From Rhodanobacter sp. B04 (lineage in GTDB: Bacteria > Pseudomonadota > Gammaproteobacteria > Xanthomonadales > Rhodanobacteraceae): 64,000 nt of DNA. The translations under genes and the position numbers were made by a program. Location of the stretch: the NCBI RefSeq assembly GCF_002001125.1, contig NZ_MUNV01000005.1, forward strand, positions 1-64,000, read 5' to 3'. The notes beneath the pieces are model-generated. The model saw only the letters and a program-made list of their open reading frames with translations, made no database searches and was not told the origin of the DNA. This document shows positions 1-8,013 of this stretch, in pieces (position 1 is the stretch's first letter; each line of letters opens with the position of its first letter).

Positions 1-152
1 CAAGCAGACACGCTGACGTGCGCCGCCTGACTCCAGCAACCGTCGTGAACACAAACCTGTATTCATCGTTTTTGAATGGCTGCTTTGGGGCGATGTGCTT
101 CAAGCGTCGGCTGTCCGGAGTTGGCCGGAAACAGACAGTTCAGCACATGCTC

Positions 153-467
153 TCACCGATCATCCCGCGTCCAGATCGCCCCATCTTCTTCGCGCACTGG
201 AAAACTCGCGATCGGCTCGTAAGCCGGCGGCTTCGTCACCGCACCCGTGCGCAGGTCGAAGCGCGCCCCATGCCGCGGGCACTCCACCTCGAAGCCATGC
301 ACCTCGCCGCCGGCCAGGTCGCCGCCGTCATGCGTGCAGGTGTCCTCGACCGCGTACAGCGCGCCATCGATGTTGTAGACCGCGATCGGCGTGTCGCCGT
401 CCCACACCACCTTGAACTCGCCCGGCAGCAGTTCGCCGCGCGTACCGACCTTCACCCAGCCATTCAT
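153..467 (-). CDS. Rieske-type [2Fe-2S] ferredoxin
   Basis: A 104-residue soluble protein with one Rieske domain. The cluster ligands are visible as CTH near residue 44 and CPRH near residue 63, the C-x-H...C-x-x-H pattern of dioxygenase-type ferredoxins and NirD-like proteins. The family passes electrons to oxygenases or reductases, but no partner gene is adjacent, so the acceptor is unknown. The ATG chosen at 467 overlaps the stop of the upstream acetyltransferase gene (ATGA at 464-467), which indicates a two-gene operon with coupled translation. It lies outside the island described below. Confidence 0.9.
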   Translation of the reverse strand: MNGWVKVGTRGELLPGEFKVVWDGDTPIAVYNIDGALYAVEDTCTHDGGDLAGGEVHGFEVECPRHGARFDLRTGAVTKPPAYEPIASFPVREEDGAIWTRDDR

Positions 468-1012
468 GCCGCCTGCCCGACGAAATCCTTGAGCAACACT
501 TCGAAACGCAAGTCGTCGCGACGTGGAATGCCGAAGCGCTCGTCGCCATAGGGGAACGGCTGGTATTCGCCGGTGCGGCGATAGCCGCGGCGCTCGTACC
601 AGGCGATCAGTTCGGCGCGCTGTTCGATCACGGTCATGCGCATGGCGCGGCACTGCCACTGCTCGCGCGCGATGCGTTCGGCTTCGGCCAGCACCGCCTT
701 GCCGAGTCCGCCACCCTGCTGGTCGGGATCGACCGCGAACATGCCGAAATAGCCTGACTCGCCCTGCCGCTCCACATGCGCGCTGGCGATCAACTGCCCG
801 CCACGCTCGGCCAGCAGGATGCAGCTGCCGGGACGACTGACCAGTTCGCCGACCGCTTGCGCATCGGTGCGCCGGCCGTCGAGCAGTTCCGATTCGGTGG
901 TCCAGCCGCGCCGGCCCGAGTCGCCGCGATAGGCGGATTCGACCAGCGCCACGATGGCGGGAATGTCGGCAGCCCCGGCTGCGCGGAATACGGGGGAGAT
1001 AGGCTCGTTCAT
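464..1012 (-). CDS. GNAT-family N-acetyltransferase
   Basis: A 182-residue protein with the GNAT fold. The acetyl-CoA binding motif A reads as VDPDQQGGGLGKAVL around residues 95-109, followed by the C-terminal WYERRGYRRTGEY segment typical of motif B. The family transfers an acetyl group from acetyl-CoA to an amine; the substrate cannot be read from the sequence. It is the first gene of a pair with the Rieske ferredoxin, overlapping it by 4 nt. No paired toxin or antitoxin feature is seen, so a housekeeping or detoxifying acetyltransferase is more likely than a GNAT toxin. Confidence 0.85.
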   Translation of the reverse strand: MNEPISPVFRAAGAADIPAIVALVESAYRGDSGRRGWTTESELLDGRRTDAQAVGELVSRPGSCILLAERGGQLIASAHVERQGESGYFGMFAVDPDQQGGGLGKAVLAEAERIAREQWQCRAMRMTVIEQRAELIAWYERRGYRRTGEYQPFPYGDERFGIPRRDDLRFEVLLKDFVGQAA

Positions 1013-1186
1013 GGGTCGATGATAATGCCCGCGCGGCCCGCGTCACCATGATCCGCAGCAACTCGCGGCGACAGCCACCCGTGACCTTCGACACTGTCTG
1101 CCGCATGGCCTCACTGCCTACGGTGCGGGGTCAGCCTGCCCTCCTCCGGGCAATGCATGCGCGATCGCGCGAACCAAGGAGAACCC

Positions 1187-3223
1187 ATGAAACATCGACT
1201 CGTGAAACCGCTGGCGTTTGCCGTAGGCATCGCCTTGTGCACTGGCGCCATCGCCGCGCCCTCCAGCGTGTTCAACGTGCACGAGCTGGACAGCAAGATC
1301 AGCGCCTGCAGCGACCTCAACGGCTTCGTCAACGCGAAGTGGATCGCGGCGAATCCGATCCCCGCCGACCGCACACGCTGGGGCTCGTTCGATGCCCTGC
1401 GCGAGGACAGCCTCAGGGTGCAGCACAAGATCGTCGAGGATGCCGCCAACCATGCCGCCAAGGCCACGCCCGGCTCGATCGAGCAGAAGATCGGCTACCT
1501 GTACGCTTCGGGCATGGACGAAGCTGCCGTCGACAAGGCCGGCTTCGACCCGATCAAGCCGCAGCTGGCGCATATCGACGGGTTGAAGGACAGCGCCGAC
1601 GTGGTCGGCTACATCCGCGACAGCTATGCCCAGGGCCAGCCGGTGCTGTTTCGCTTCGGCGGCAATGCCGACTTCAAGGATTCCAGCCGCGTCATTGCGT
1701 ACGCCAACCAGGGCGGCCTCGGCCTGCCGACGGCCGAGTACTACAGCAAGCCGGATTACGAAAAGATCCGCACGGCCTATGTGGCCCATATCGCGAAGCT
1801 GCTCGTGCTCACCGGCGTCAGCGCCGGCGATGCGCAGCAGCAGGCCAAGGCCGTGATGTCTTTCGAGACTCGTCTCGCTGCCGCGTCGCTGCTTCCCGCA
1901 CAGATGCGCAAGCCGGAGAACCGCTATCACTTCGTGAGCATCGCCGATGCCGACAAGGTGACGCCGGGCTTCGACTGGGCGGCCTTCTTCAAGGCGCAGG
2001 GCGCCGACGTGAAAGATGGCTTCTCGCTGTCGCAGCCGCAGTTCTTCGCCGAGGTGCAGAAGATGTTCGGCGATGTGCCGCTCGCCGAATGGCAGGCCTA
2101 CTTCCGCTACCACGCGATCGCCAACGCGGCGCCTTACCTGTCCGCCCCGTTCCAGCAGGAAGACTTCGCCTTCGAGGAGCAGACCCTCAATGGCCAGAAG
2201 GAAATGCAGCCACGCTGGAAACGCGTGCTGGCCGCCACCAACGAGGGCATGGGCATGGCGCTGGGCCAGCTGTACGTGGCCGGCAATTTCTCGCCGAATT
2301 CCAAGCAGCGCGCGCAGGAGCTGGTCGACAACCTGCGCGCCGCCTACAAGACGCGCATCGAGAACCTGCCGTGGATGAGCGATGCCACCAAGCGGAAGGC
2401 GCTGGAGAAGTGGGCGACCTTCGTGCCGAAGATCGGCTATCCCGACAAGTGGCGCGACTGGAGCGGCCTCACGCTGGTGCCGGACAACTACTTCGCCAAC
2501 GTGCACGCCGCCGACAAGTTCAACTACGACTACCGCGTCGCCAAGATCGGCAAGCCGGTGGACCGCACCGAATGGGGCATGACGCCGCAGACGGTGAACG
2601 CCTACTACAGCCCGCAGCAGAACGAGATCGTGTTTCCTGCCGCGATCCTGCAGCCGCCGTTCTTCGACGCCAAGGCGGACGACGCGATCAACTACGGCGG
2701 CATCGGCGCGGTGATCGGCCACGAGATGGGCCACGGCTACGACGACCAGGGCAGCAAGTTCGACGCCCAGGGCAACAACGTCAACTGGTGGACCGACGCC
2801 GATCGCCAGGCGTTCGAGGCACGCACCGCGAAACTCGCCGCGCAGTTCGACAGCTACGAGCCGCTGCCGGGCAAGCACGTCAACGGCCAGCTGACCATGG
2901 GCGAGAACATCGGCGACCTCGGCGGCCTGAACGCGGCGTACACCGCGTTGCAGATGGCGCTGTCGAAAAACCCGGCCGAAGCGAAGAAAAAGATCGACGG
3001 CTACACCCAGGACCAGCGCTTCTTCCTCAACTGGGCCCGCGTCTGGCGCGGCAGCATCCGCCCCGAAGCGCAGCTGACCCTGCTCAATACCGATCCGCAC
3101 GCGCCGGCGCAGTTCCGCGCGATCGGTGCGCCGTCGAACATGCCGGAATTCGCCAAGGCGTTCCAGTGCAAGGCTGGCGACGCGATGGTGCGTTCGCCCG
3201 ATACGCAGGTGAAGATCTGGTAA
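1187..3223 (+). CDS. M13-family zinc metallopeptidase (PepO/neprilysin type)
   Basis: A 678-residue secreted or periplasmic endopeptidase. Residues 1-25 form a signal peptide (basic start, hydrophobic core, AIAAP cleavage region). The zinc site HEMGH lies at about residue 512, and the third-ligand motif ENIGDLGG about 55 residues later, as in neprilysin and PepO. The protein ends in KIW, close to the C-x-x-W end of the family, and its length is normal. I chose the ATG at 1187 because AAGGAG lies just upstream; an upstream ATG at 1157 has no such site and would spoil the signal peptide. It cleaves short peptides. A hairpin follows the gene. Confidence 0.93.
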   Translation: MKHRLVKPLAFAVGIALCTGAIAAPSSVFNVHELDSKISACSDLNGFVNAKWIAANPIPADRTRWGSFDALREDSLRVQHKIVEDAANHAAKATPGSIEQKIGYLYASGMDEAAVDKAGFDPIKPQLAHIDGLKDSADVVGYIRDSYAQGQPVLFRFGGNADFKDSSRVIAYANQGGLGLPTAEYYSKPDYEKIRTAYVAHIAKLLVLTGVSAGDAQQQAKAVMSFETRLAAASLLPAQMRKPENRYHFVSIADADKVTPGFDWAAFFKAQGADVKDGFSLSQPQFFAEVQKMFGDVPLAEWQAYFRYHAIANAAPYLSAPFQQEDFAFEEQTLNGQKEMQPRWKRVLAATNEGMGMALGQLYVAGNFSPNSKQRAQELVDNLRAAYKTRIENLPWMSDATKRKALEKWATFVPKIGYPDKWRDWSGLTLVPDNYFANVHAADKFNYDYRVAKIGKPVDRTEWGMTPQTVNAYYSPQQNEIVFPAAILQPPFFDAKADDAINYGGIGAVIGHEMGHGYDDQGSKFDAQGNNVNWWTDADRQAFEARTAKLAAQFDSYEPLPGKHVNGQLTMGENIGDLGGLNAAYTALQMALSKNPAEAKKKIDGYTQDQRFFLNWARVWRGSIRPEAQLTLLNTDPHAPAQFRAIGAPSNMPEFAKAFQCKAGDAMVRSPDTQVKIW

Positions 3224-3248
3224 GCGGCAGCCACCGAGTCATCCGGAG

Positions 3249-3277
3249 AGCCGCGGTTGTCCAGCCGCGGCTTTCTT
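3249..3277 (+). terminator. Rho-independent terminator after the M13 peptidase
   Basis: AGCCGCGG (3249-3256) and CCGCGGCT (3265-3272) form an 8-bp GC-rich stem with an 8-nt loop, followed by TTTCTT. It starts 26 nt after the peptidase stop codon and separates it from the convergent panE-like gene. Confidence 0.75.
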
Positions 3278-3325
3278 GTCTGGATCGGCTCGCCGAAAGT
3301 TCGCCGCCCTGAAACCGCATCGCGG

Positions 3326-4261
3326 TCATGCCGGTGCTTTGCGTAACCTGCCGGCCTCGTACGCTTTCAGATTCGCGTAGACCACGCTCAGCAATACATG
3401 CGCGTTGTGCAGATGATCGGCGCGCCTGAGCATGTCGCCGATCACATGATTCGCTTCGATCGCGTGACCATGCTGCAAGTCGCGCAACATCGACGCGGTC
3501 AGGCTCGACCCCGCCTCGGTCAGCACGCTGCGGGCGCGTTGCAGCGTCGCGTCGCCGGGCGCATGGCCGGAGCGCTCCGCCACCGCCCGGCACTCTTCCA
3601 GCAGGTCCAGCGTGATCGTCGTGCCGCCGGGTGCCGCCACGATGTCGCCGATTGGCGCGCGCATCAGGCAGGTGATGCCGGCCAGCGCGGCCAGGAACAC
3701 CCACTTGTCCCACATGTCCTGCAGGATCGAGTGGCTGGGACGCGCGTCGAAACCCGCATCCGCCAGACTCTGCGTGATCCATTGCATGCGCTCGGAGGCA
3801 CTGCCGTCGCGTTCGCCGAAGGTGAGGCTGTGCGACTGGTTGAGATGCTGCACGACGCCTTGCGCATCCAGCGTGGCGGCGATCACGCACTGGCCGCCAA
3901 GCACACGCTCCGCGCCGAACCGCGCATCCAGCAGATCCAGGTGCCGCATACCGTTCAGCATCGGCAGGATCACGGTGTGCGGGCCGACCGCCGGCGCGAT
4001 GTCCGCCATCACCTGTTCCAGCGCATAGGCCTTGCAACTGAGCAGCACGAGGTCGTACGGCGCATCGAGGTCGCGCGCTAGCGCGGTCGGCGGGGCCGGC
4101 AGGCTCGCATCGCCGGTCGCGCTGCGTATCACCAGGCCGGTACGCGCCAGCATGTCGGCGCGCGCTTCGCGCACCAGGAACGTCACGTCGCGTCCATGTT
4201 GCAGCAGGCGGCCGCCAAAATAGCCGCCGGTGGCGCCCGCGCCGACGATCAGGATACGCAT
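3326..4261 (-). CDS. panE: 2-dehydropantoate 2-reductase (ketopantoate reductase)
   Basis: A 311-residue NADPH-dependent reductase. The N-terminal Rossmann motif GAGATGGYFGG is at residues 7-17. The NGMRHLDLLDARFG segment and C-terminal helical domain with N-HVIGDMLR fit the ApbA/PanE family. The reaction gives pantoate for coenzyme A. I chose the ATG at 4261 because MRILIVGAGATGG is the family start and AGGAG lies about 9 nt upstream. It overlaps the 3' end of the acyltransferase gene by 13 nt, so the two are probably cotranscribed. Several genomes have PanE paralogs with other 2-oxoacid substrates, so the substrate is likely but not certain. Confidence 0.85.
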   Translation of the reverse strand: MRILIVGAGATGGYFGGRLLQHGRDVTFLVREARADMLARTGLVIRSATGDASLPAPPTALARDLDAPYDLVLLSCKAYALEQVMADIAPAVGPHTVILPMLNGMRHLDLLDARFGAERVLGGQCVIAATLDAQGVVQHLNQSHSLTFGERDGSASERMQWITQSLADAGFDARPSHSILQDMWDKWVFLAALAGITCLMRAPIGDIVAAPGGTTITLDLLEECRAVAERSGHAPGDATLQRARSVLTEAGSSLTASMLRDLQHGHAIEANHVIGDMLRRADHLHNAHVLLSVVYANLKAYEAGRLRKAPA

Positions 4262-5178
4262 CGCTGAGGCTCCTGCTGCCGGGTGGCGGATTGTTCGAGC
4301 ATGCGTCCGATCCGCAGGTCTTTCTCGCCCCAAAGCGCATTCACCCAGGTCTGGAAGCGCGCGCGGAACACGGCATCGCTTTCATAGTCCCCGCGCAACT
4401 CGTCATTGATCGGCAGCTCGCGCACGTGAACGCGGATATCGCGGATGCGGCCGGCGATGAGATCGATCATGGTGCATGGGCCGTTGGGATAGACGATGGT
4501 GACGTCGAGGATGGCATGCAGCGCATCGCCCATGGCATCCAGCACAAACGCCACGCCGCCGGCCTTGGGCCGCAACAGGTGCCTATAAGGCGATGCCTGC
4601 GCGTCATGCTTGGCGGCGGTGAAGCGCGTGCCCTCGACGAAATTCATCACCGACACCGGCATGTGGCGGAATTTCTCGCAGGCGCGACGGGTGGCCTCCA
4701 TGTCCTTGCCCTGCCATTCCGGATGGGCGGCAAGGGTCTCCTTCGAATAGCGCTTCATGAACGGGAAATCCAGCGCCCACCACGCCGGCCCCAGCAAGGG
4801 CACCCAGATCAGCTGGCTCTTGAGGAAGAAGCGCAGGAACGGAATGCGCCGGTTGAAGATCTTCTGCAGCACCGGAATATCCACCCAGCTCTGGTGATTG
4901 CACAGCACCAGATAATTGCCGTCGCTGCGCAGGTCGGCGAGCCCGTCCAGTTGCCAGCGCGTGCGGGTGAACCATTCGAACATCCGGCTGTTGACCGCGA
5001 TCCAGCTTTCCGCGATGACAATCAGCGCACGCGAGCACGCAAGCCGGATCGTGCGGATCGGCAGCACCAGCTTGACCAAAGTCAGCGCAAACAGCGGCAG
5101 CACGTGCAGCACGATGTTGACGGCAAGCAACAGCATCACGAGGGGGATGCGCAGCAGAGCGGGGAGCGTGGCGAACAT
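4249..5178 (-). CDS. PlsC-like 1-acylglycerol-3-phosphate acyltransferase (YihG type)
   Basis: A membrane acyltransferase of about 309 residues. A hydrophobic N-terminus (residues 1-50, probably two membrane segments) precedes the catalytic NHQSWVD motif (H-x4-D) near residue 95 and the substrate motif FVEGTRF near residue 175. These mark the PlsC/YihG phospholipid acyltransferase family, which acylates lysophosphatidic acid or related glycerolipids at the inner membrane. The reading frame is open further upstream to 5523, but the extra part has no family similarity and crosses a strong hairpin, so I use the ATG at 5178. The gene overlaps panE downstream. Confidence 0.85.
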   Translation of the reverse strand: MFATLPALLRIPLVMLLLAVNIVLHVLPLFALTLVKLVLPIRTIRLACSRALIVIAESWIAVNSRMFEWFTRTRWQLDGLADLRSDGNYLVLCNHQSWVDIPVLQKIFNRRIPFLRFFLKSQLIWVPLLGPAWWALDFPFMKRYSKETLAAHPEWQGKDMEATRRACEKFRHMPVSVMNFVEGTRFTAAKHDAQASPYRHLLRPKAGGVAFVLDAMGDALHAILDVTIVYPNGPCTMIDLIAGRIRDIRVHVRELPINDELRGDYESDAVFRARFQTWVNALWGEKDLRIGRMLEQSATRQQEPQRCVS

Positions 5179-5491
5179 GGGGGCAATCGTGGGTGGGATG
5201 ATGAAGGGTAACGCTGTGAGAGCGGTGGCGTAAGCGTGAAGCCAAAGACTCGTCGGGTGTGATGCAGTGCGGCGGCATGAAGTGTGCGGGGATTGTTCGG
5301 TCCATCCATGGGCCTCCCCCTGCCGCGCTGCGCGCTTCAGGGCCAGCCACTCGGCTGTCCGAATTTGCTCCCGGCGAATTCGTCGACTGCGGAGGCAGCA
5401 TACCGGAGCGAACATCGGCGCAACCGATGGCCCGAAGGGCGAGGCACGGGAATGTGCCAAGTAACCCGAGAAGGTTCGTCCACCACCCTCT
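5179..5491. other. Non-coding chromosomal flank left of the island
   Basis: About 310 bases with no convincing gene. Open frames exist on both strands but match no family and have no ribosome site. Before the island arrived this segment would have lain just beyond the tRNA-Ser terminator. Confidence 0.5.
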
Positions 5492-5556
5492 TCTCTCTCC
5501 GCCAGATACGCAAAACGCCCCACTTGGGGGCGTTTTGCGTATCTGGCGGAGAGAGA
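5492..5556 (-). terminator. 30-bp perfect inverted repeat: ancestral tRNA-Ser terminator with tRNA 3'-end copies
   Basis: Positions 5492-5521 and 5527-5556 are perfect inverted repeats around a 5-nt loop (ACTTG). The core, AAAACGCCCC-loop-GGGGCGTTTT, is a classical bidirectional Rho-independent terminator. The outer 13 bp on each side are the 3' end of tRNA-Ser (TCTCTCTCCGCCA), so the terminator stem includes a mirrored copy of the tRNA acceptor end. On the minus strand it directly follows the tRNA 3'-end repeat at 5544-5557, as expected if this was the tRNA terminator before the island separated the two. Confidence 0.8.
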
Positions 5557-5557
5557 G
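5544..5557 (-). repeat. Left attachment site of the island (tRNA-Ser 3'-end duplicate)
   Basis: TGGCGGAGAGAGAG here is identical and in the same orientation to 53893-53906, the 3' end of tRNA-Ser(GCU) including CCA. Flanking bases differ on both sides, so the repeat is exactly 14 bp. This is the product expected from tyrosine-integrase insertion at a tRNA 3' end. Confidence 0.85.
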
Positions 5558-5580
5558 TCCGTCAGCCTGTAGTCCAGTCC

Positions 5581-5643
5581 TGTCCAAACAAGTCCTCACA
5601 AATGGCTTAACCAAGCCGTTTACAGCGTGAATATGTCCAAACA
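5581..5643. repeat. Direct repeats near the integrase, possible arm-type sites
   Basis: TGTCCAAACA occurs at 5581-5590 and again at 5634-5643, between the attachment repeat and the integrase start. Short direct repeats in this place often bind the integrase N-terminal domain. This is inference from position only. Confidence 0.4.
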
Positions 5644-5702
5644 CGCCCAAAGGCGTTCAACCAAATCCAGTGTATGATCATGGGTAGAAACAGGGGTAGC
5701 CA

Positions 5703-6959
5703 ATGGCTCGCGCACTCGAAAAACTGTCCGACCTGAAGGTTCGCAAAGCCAAAACACCCGGGTACTTGGGCGATGGCGGCGGCCTCTATCTCCAGATTTC
5801 TGCTTCCCTCTCCAAGTCATGGGTATTTCGTTACCAGATCAACGGTCGCGCCCGAGAGATGGGCTTAGGTGCCTTCCATTCTTTTGGGCTGAGTGACGCT
5901 AGAAAGCGCGCCATGAAATGCCGGCAGATGGTCACCGATGGCATCGACCCCATTGACGATCGCAAATCGGCCCAGCAGCAGAAACGACTAACCGAGGCGC
6001 GAACGGTGGCGTTCGGTCGCTGTGCCGGTCTGTATATCGAAGCGCATCGCAGCGGCTGGAAGAATGCCAAGCATGCTGCTCAGTGGGAAAGCACGCTCGC
6101 GACTTACTGCAAACCGATCTGGGATGTGCCGGTCGATAGGGTCGATACGGAGCTCGTTATGCTCTGTCTAAACCCCATTTGGACAACAAAGACCGAGACA
6201 GCAAGCCGATTACGGGGGCGGATCGAGTCGGTGCTGGCGTGGGCAACGGTTCGCAAACTCCGAACCGGTGACAACCCCGCGGCGTGGCGTAACCATCTGG
6301 ATCACCTTCTGCCTAAACGCAGTGAAGTACAAAAGGTCAAACCCAGGCCCGCTTTGCCCTACGCTGAGATTCCTGCATTTATGTCAAAGCTTCGCCAGCA
6401 CCAAGGGTTATCCGCTCGCGTGCTGGAGCTGCAAATTCTGACGGCTACGCGGCCAGGCGAATCTGCAGGTGCGCAATGGGATGAGATCGACCTAGCAAAA
6501 GCCCTTTGGATCATTCCGGCTGAACGAATGAAGGCGGAAAAGGAACATCGAGTGCCCCTATCACCTGCAGCAATCGAGTTGCTACGTTCGTTGATACCGA
6601 AAGTGAAGGGCAAGCTGGTCGTTCCATCCGGCCATGTGTTCCCTAGCGTCAAAGGTCAACCCCTAACCACAGCCGCGGGCGAGAAGCTGATAAAAGGCAT
6701 GCACGCTTCAGATATTGCCAAGGGAGGCACCGGACACATGGATCCGAGGGAAAAGAGGCCTTGCGTACCCCATGGCTTTCGATCCAGCTTTCGTGACTGG
6801 GCAGCAGAGACTACGAAGCACTCGCGCGAGGTTATTGAGAAGGCATTGGCGCATCTCCTCAAAGATGCCTCAGAAGCAGCCTATCAACGTGGTGACTTAC
6901 TGACTCGGCGCGCCAAGTTGATGAACGACTGGGAGCGGTATTGTCGTTCTACGGCATAG
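5703..6959 (+). CDS. int: P4-type tyrosine integrase
   Basis: A 418-residue site-specific recombinase. Residues 1-90 form the DUF4102 arm-binding domain (LGDGGGLYLQI), the middle a SAM-like core-binding domain, and the C-terminal half the catalytic domain. Catalytic residues are visible: Arg in TATRPGE (about residue 250), His-x-x-Arg in HGFRSSFRDWA (about 358), and the Tyr in AAYQRGDLLTRR (about 393). It should integrate and excise DNA at a tRNA 3' end. It starts 146 bp inside the left attachment repeat and reads inward. The intact tRNA is at the other end of the island, the less common arrangement. The frame is intact, so excision may still be possible. Confidence 0.93.
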   Translation: MARALEKLSDLKVRKAKTPGYLGDGGGLYLQISASLSKSWVFRYQINGRAREMGLGAFHSFGLSDARKRAMKCRQMVTDGIDPIDDRKSAQQQKRLTEARTVAFGRCAGLYIEAHRSGWKNAKHAAQWESTLATYCKPIWDVPVDRVDTELVMLCLNPIWTTKTETASRLRGRIESVLAWATVRKLRTGDNPAAWRNHLDHLLPKRSEVQKVKPRPALPYAEIPAFMSKLRQHQGLSARVLELQILTATRPGESAGAQWDEIDLAKALWIIPAERMKAEKEHRVPLSPAAIELLRSLIPKVKGKLVVPSGHVFPSVKGQPLTTAAGEKLIKGMHASDIAKGGTGHMDPREKRPCVPHGFRSSFRDWAAETTKHSREVIEKALAHLLKDASEAAYQRGDLLTRRAKLMNDWERYCRSTA

Positions 6960-7051
6960 TCTTGCATGCCCCCGATCCGCTATTTGCAGCGGATCGTGGT
7001 TCTATCTCGTAAGCGTCGACATTGAGATCCCATGCACGCATGATCGTCGTA

Positions 7052-7786
7052 TCAGGCTTGTGGCACCGACACGTCGCCCCGAAGCGCCTGCCAGATACCT
7101 AGTAGCGAGAGGGCCAGAAGAACCGACGCCGTGGCGAAGAGAAGACGTCCGCCGATCGCCTGATAGACCATTACACCGATGATCCCGCCCACCAGGAAGG
7201 AAAGCACCGTCTGTGCATGAAGCCGAAGCTTCAGCTGATAGGGCGCAGCATCCACCCCAAGCTCGCGGCCACGAGCGATGTCGAACAGCATGCTCAACTC
7301 GATGCCAATATCCGTCGACATACCGGAAACATGGGTTGTTCGCACACGCGCACCAGAAATCGTGGTGACGACCGCATTCTGCAGACCCATAAGAAAACTC
7401 AACCCCAGGATCAATGTAGGCCCACGGTTAGCCTGAGGAAGCCAGAGACAGGCACATCCAAGCAACGCCATCAAAACTGCCTCTGCGAGGATGCTGACAG
7501 CGTAGATACTACGAATGCGTCGACGCTTGCCCGCATTAATAAGCAAGGTCGACACCGCAGCGCCCAGCACGAAAGCCAAGACAATCGACAAATAGAACAT
7601 GCCTAGCAACCACTCTCCCAGTGCGGCGTGATCGGAGAGCGCCGAAACGTTCCCAGTCATGTTGGCGGAGAAAAAACCTACTGCGTGAAAAGCAGCCGTG
7701 TTCAGCGCTCCGGCAATCGCGGCCAGGGTGCAGGCAAGGCGACGATCGACATCGCTGCTTCGCGCGTTTCCTTCCCTTACCAACAT
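7052..7786 (-). CDS. DUF1275 (YoaK-like) membrane protein
   Basis: An integral membrane protein of about 244 residues with six or so hydrophobic segments. The signature FFSANMTGNVSALSDHA near the N-terminus and VSGMSTDIGIELS in the middle mark the YoaK/DUF1275 family, whose transport role is unproven. The ATG at 7786 is preferred over a TTG at 7804; neither has a strong ribosome site. It lies between the integrase and the cbb3 operon, transcribed toward the integrase, and has no FNR-like site, so it may be cargo unrelated to anaerobiosis. Confidence 0.85.
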   Translation of the reverse strand: MLVREGNARSSDVDRRLACTLAAIAGALNTAAFHAVGFFSANMTGNVSALSDHAALGEWLLGMFYLSIVLAFVLGAAVSTLLINAGKRRRIRSIYAVSILAEAVLMALLGCACLWLPQANRGPTLILGLSFLMGLQNAVVTTISGARVRTTHVSGMSTDIGIELSMLFDIARGRELGVDAAPYQLKLRLHAQTVLSFLVGGIIGVMVYQAIGGRLLFATASVLLALSLLGIWQALRGDVSVPQA

Positions 7787-7946
7787 TGAGACTGCCCCGT
7801 TCAACGTGAGGTTGGTGCAATGGCATCACTGTAGACGGTCAACGAATCGCGTGCCATCTGAAGCGGTGCGGCGAACCCATTGAGCGTTGCCTAACACAAT
7901 GATGAGGAATTGGTTCCGATCCTGCGTAACAGGGAGCCGAAGCGAC

Positions 7947-7960
7947 TTGATCTAGATCAA
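7947..7960 (+). promoter_or_regulatory. FNR/Anr box upstream of ccoN
   Basis: TTGATCTAGATCAA, a perfect FNR palindrome. Its centre is 60.5 nt before the ccoN ATG; a class II promoter would start near 7995 and give a leader of about 19 nt. Confidence 0.85.
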
Positions 7961-8013
7961 TAGTCGGCTGAACAGCGTTGTCAGAATACCTCCAACCATA
8001 GTTAGGGGGTGCC

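Noticed and set aside
1..152. A gene at the left edge of the window
   Set aside because: Open frames there run antisense into the Rieske and acetyltransferase genes and have no motif; the stretch appears non-coding.
1118..3100. A 660-codon open frame on the minus strand opposite the M13 peptidase
   Set aside because: It mirrors codon structure of the true gene in high-GC DNA, has no family motif and no ribosome site.
5179..5523. N-terminal extension of the PlsC-like acyltransferase
   Set aside because: The extra sequence crosses the tRNA terminator hairpin and has no similarity to the family; the ATG at 5178 gives normal length.
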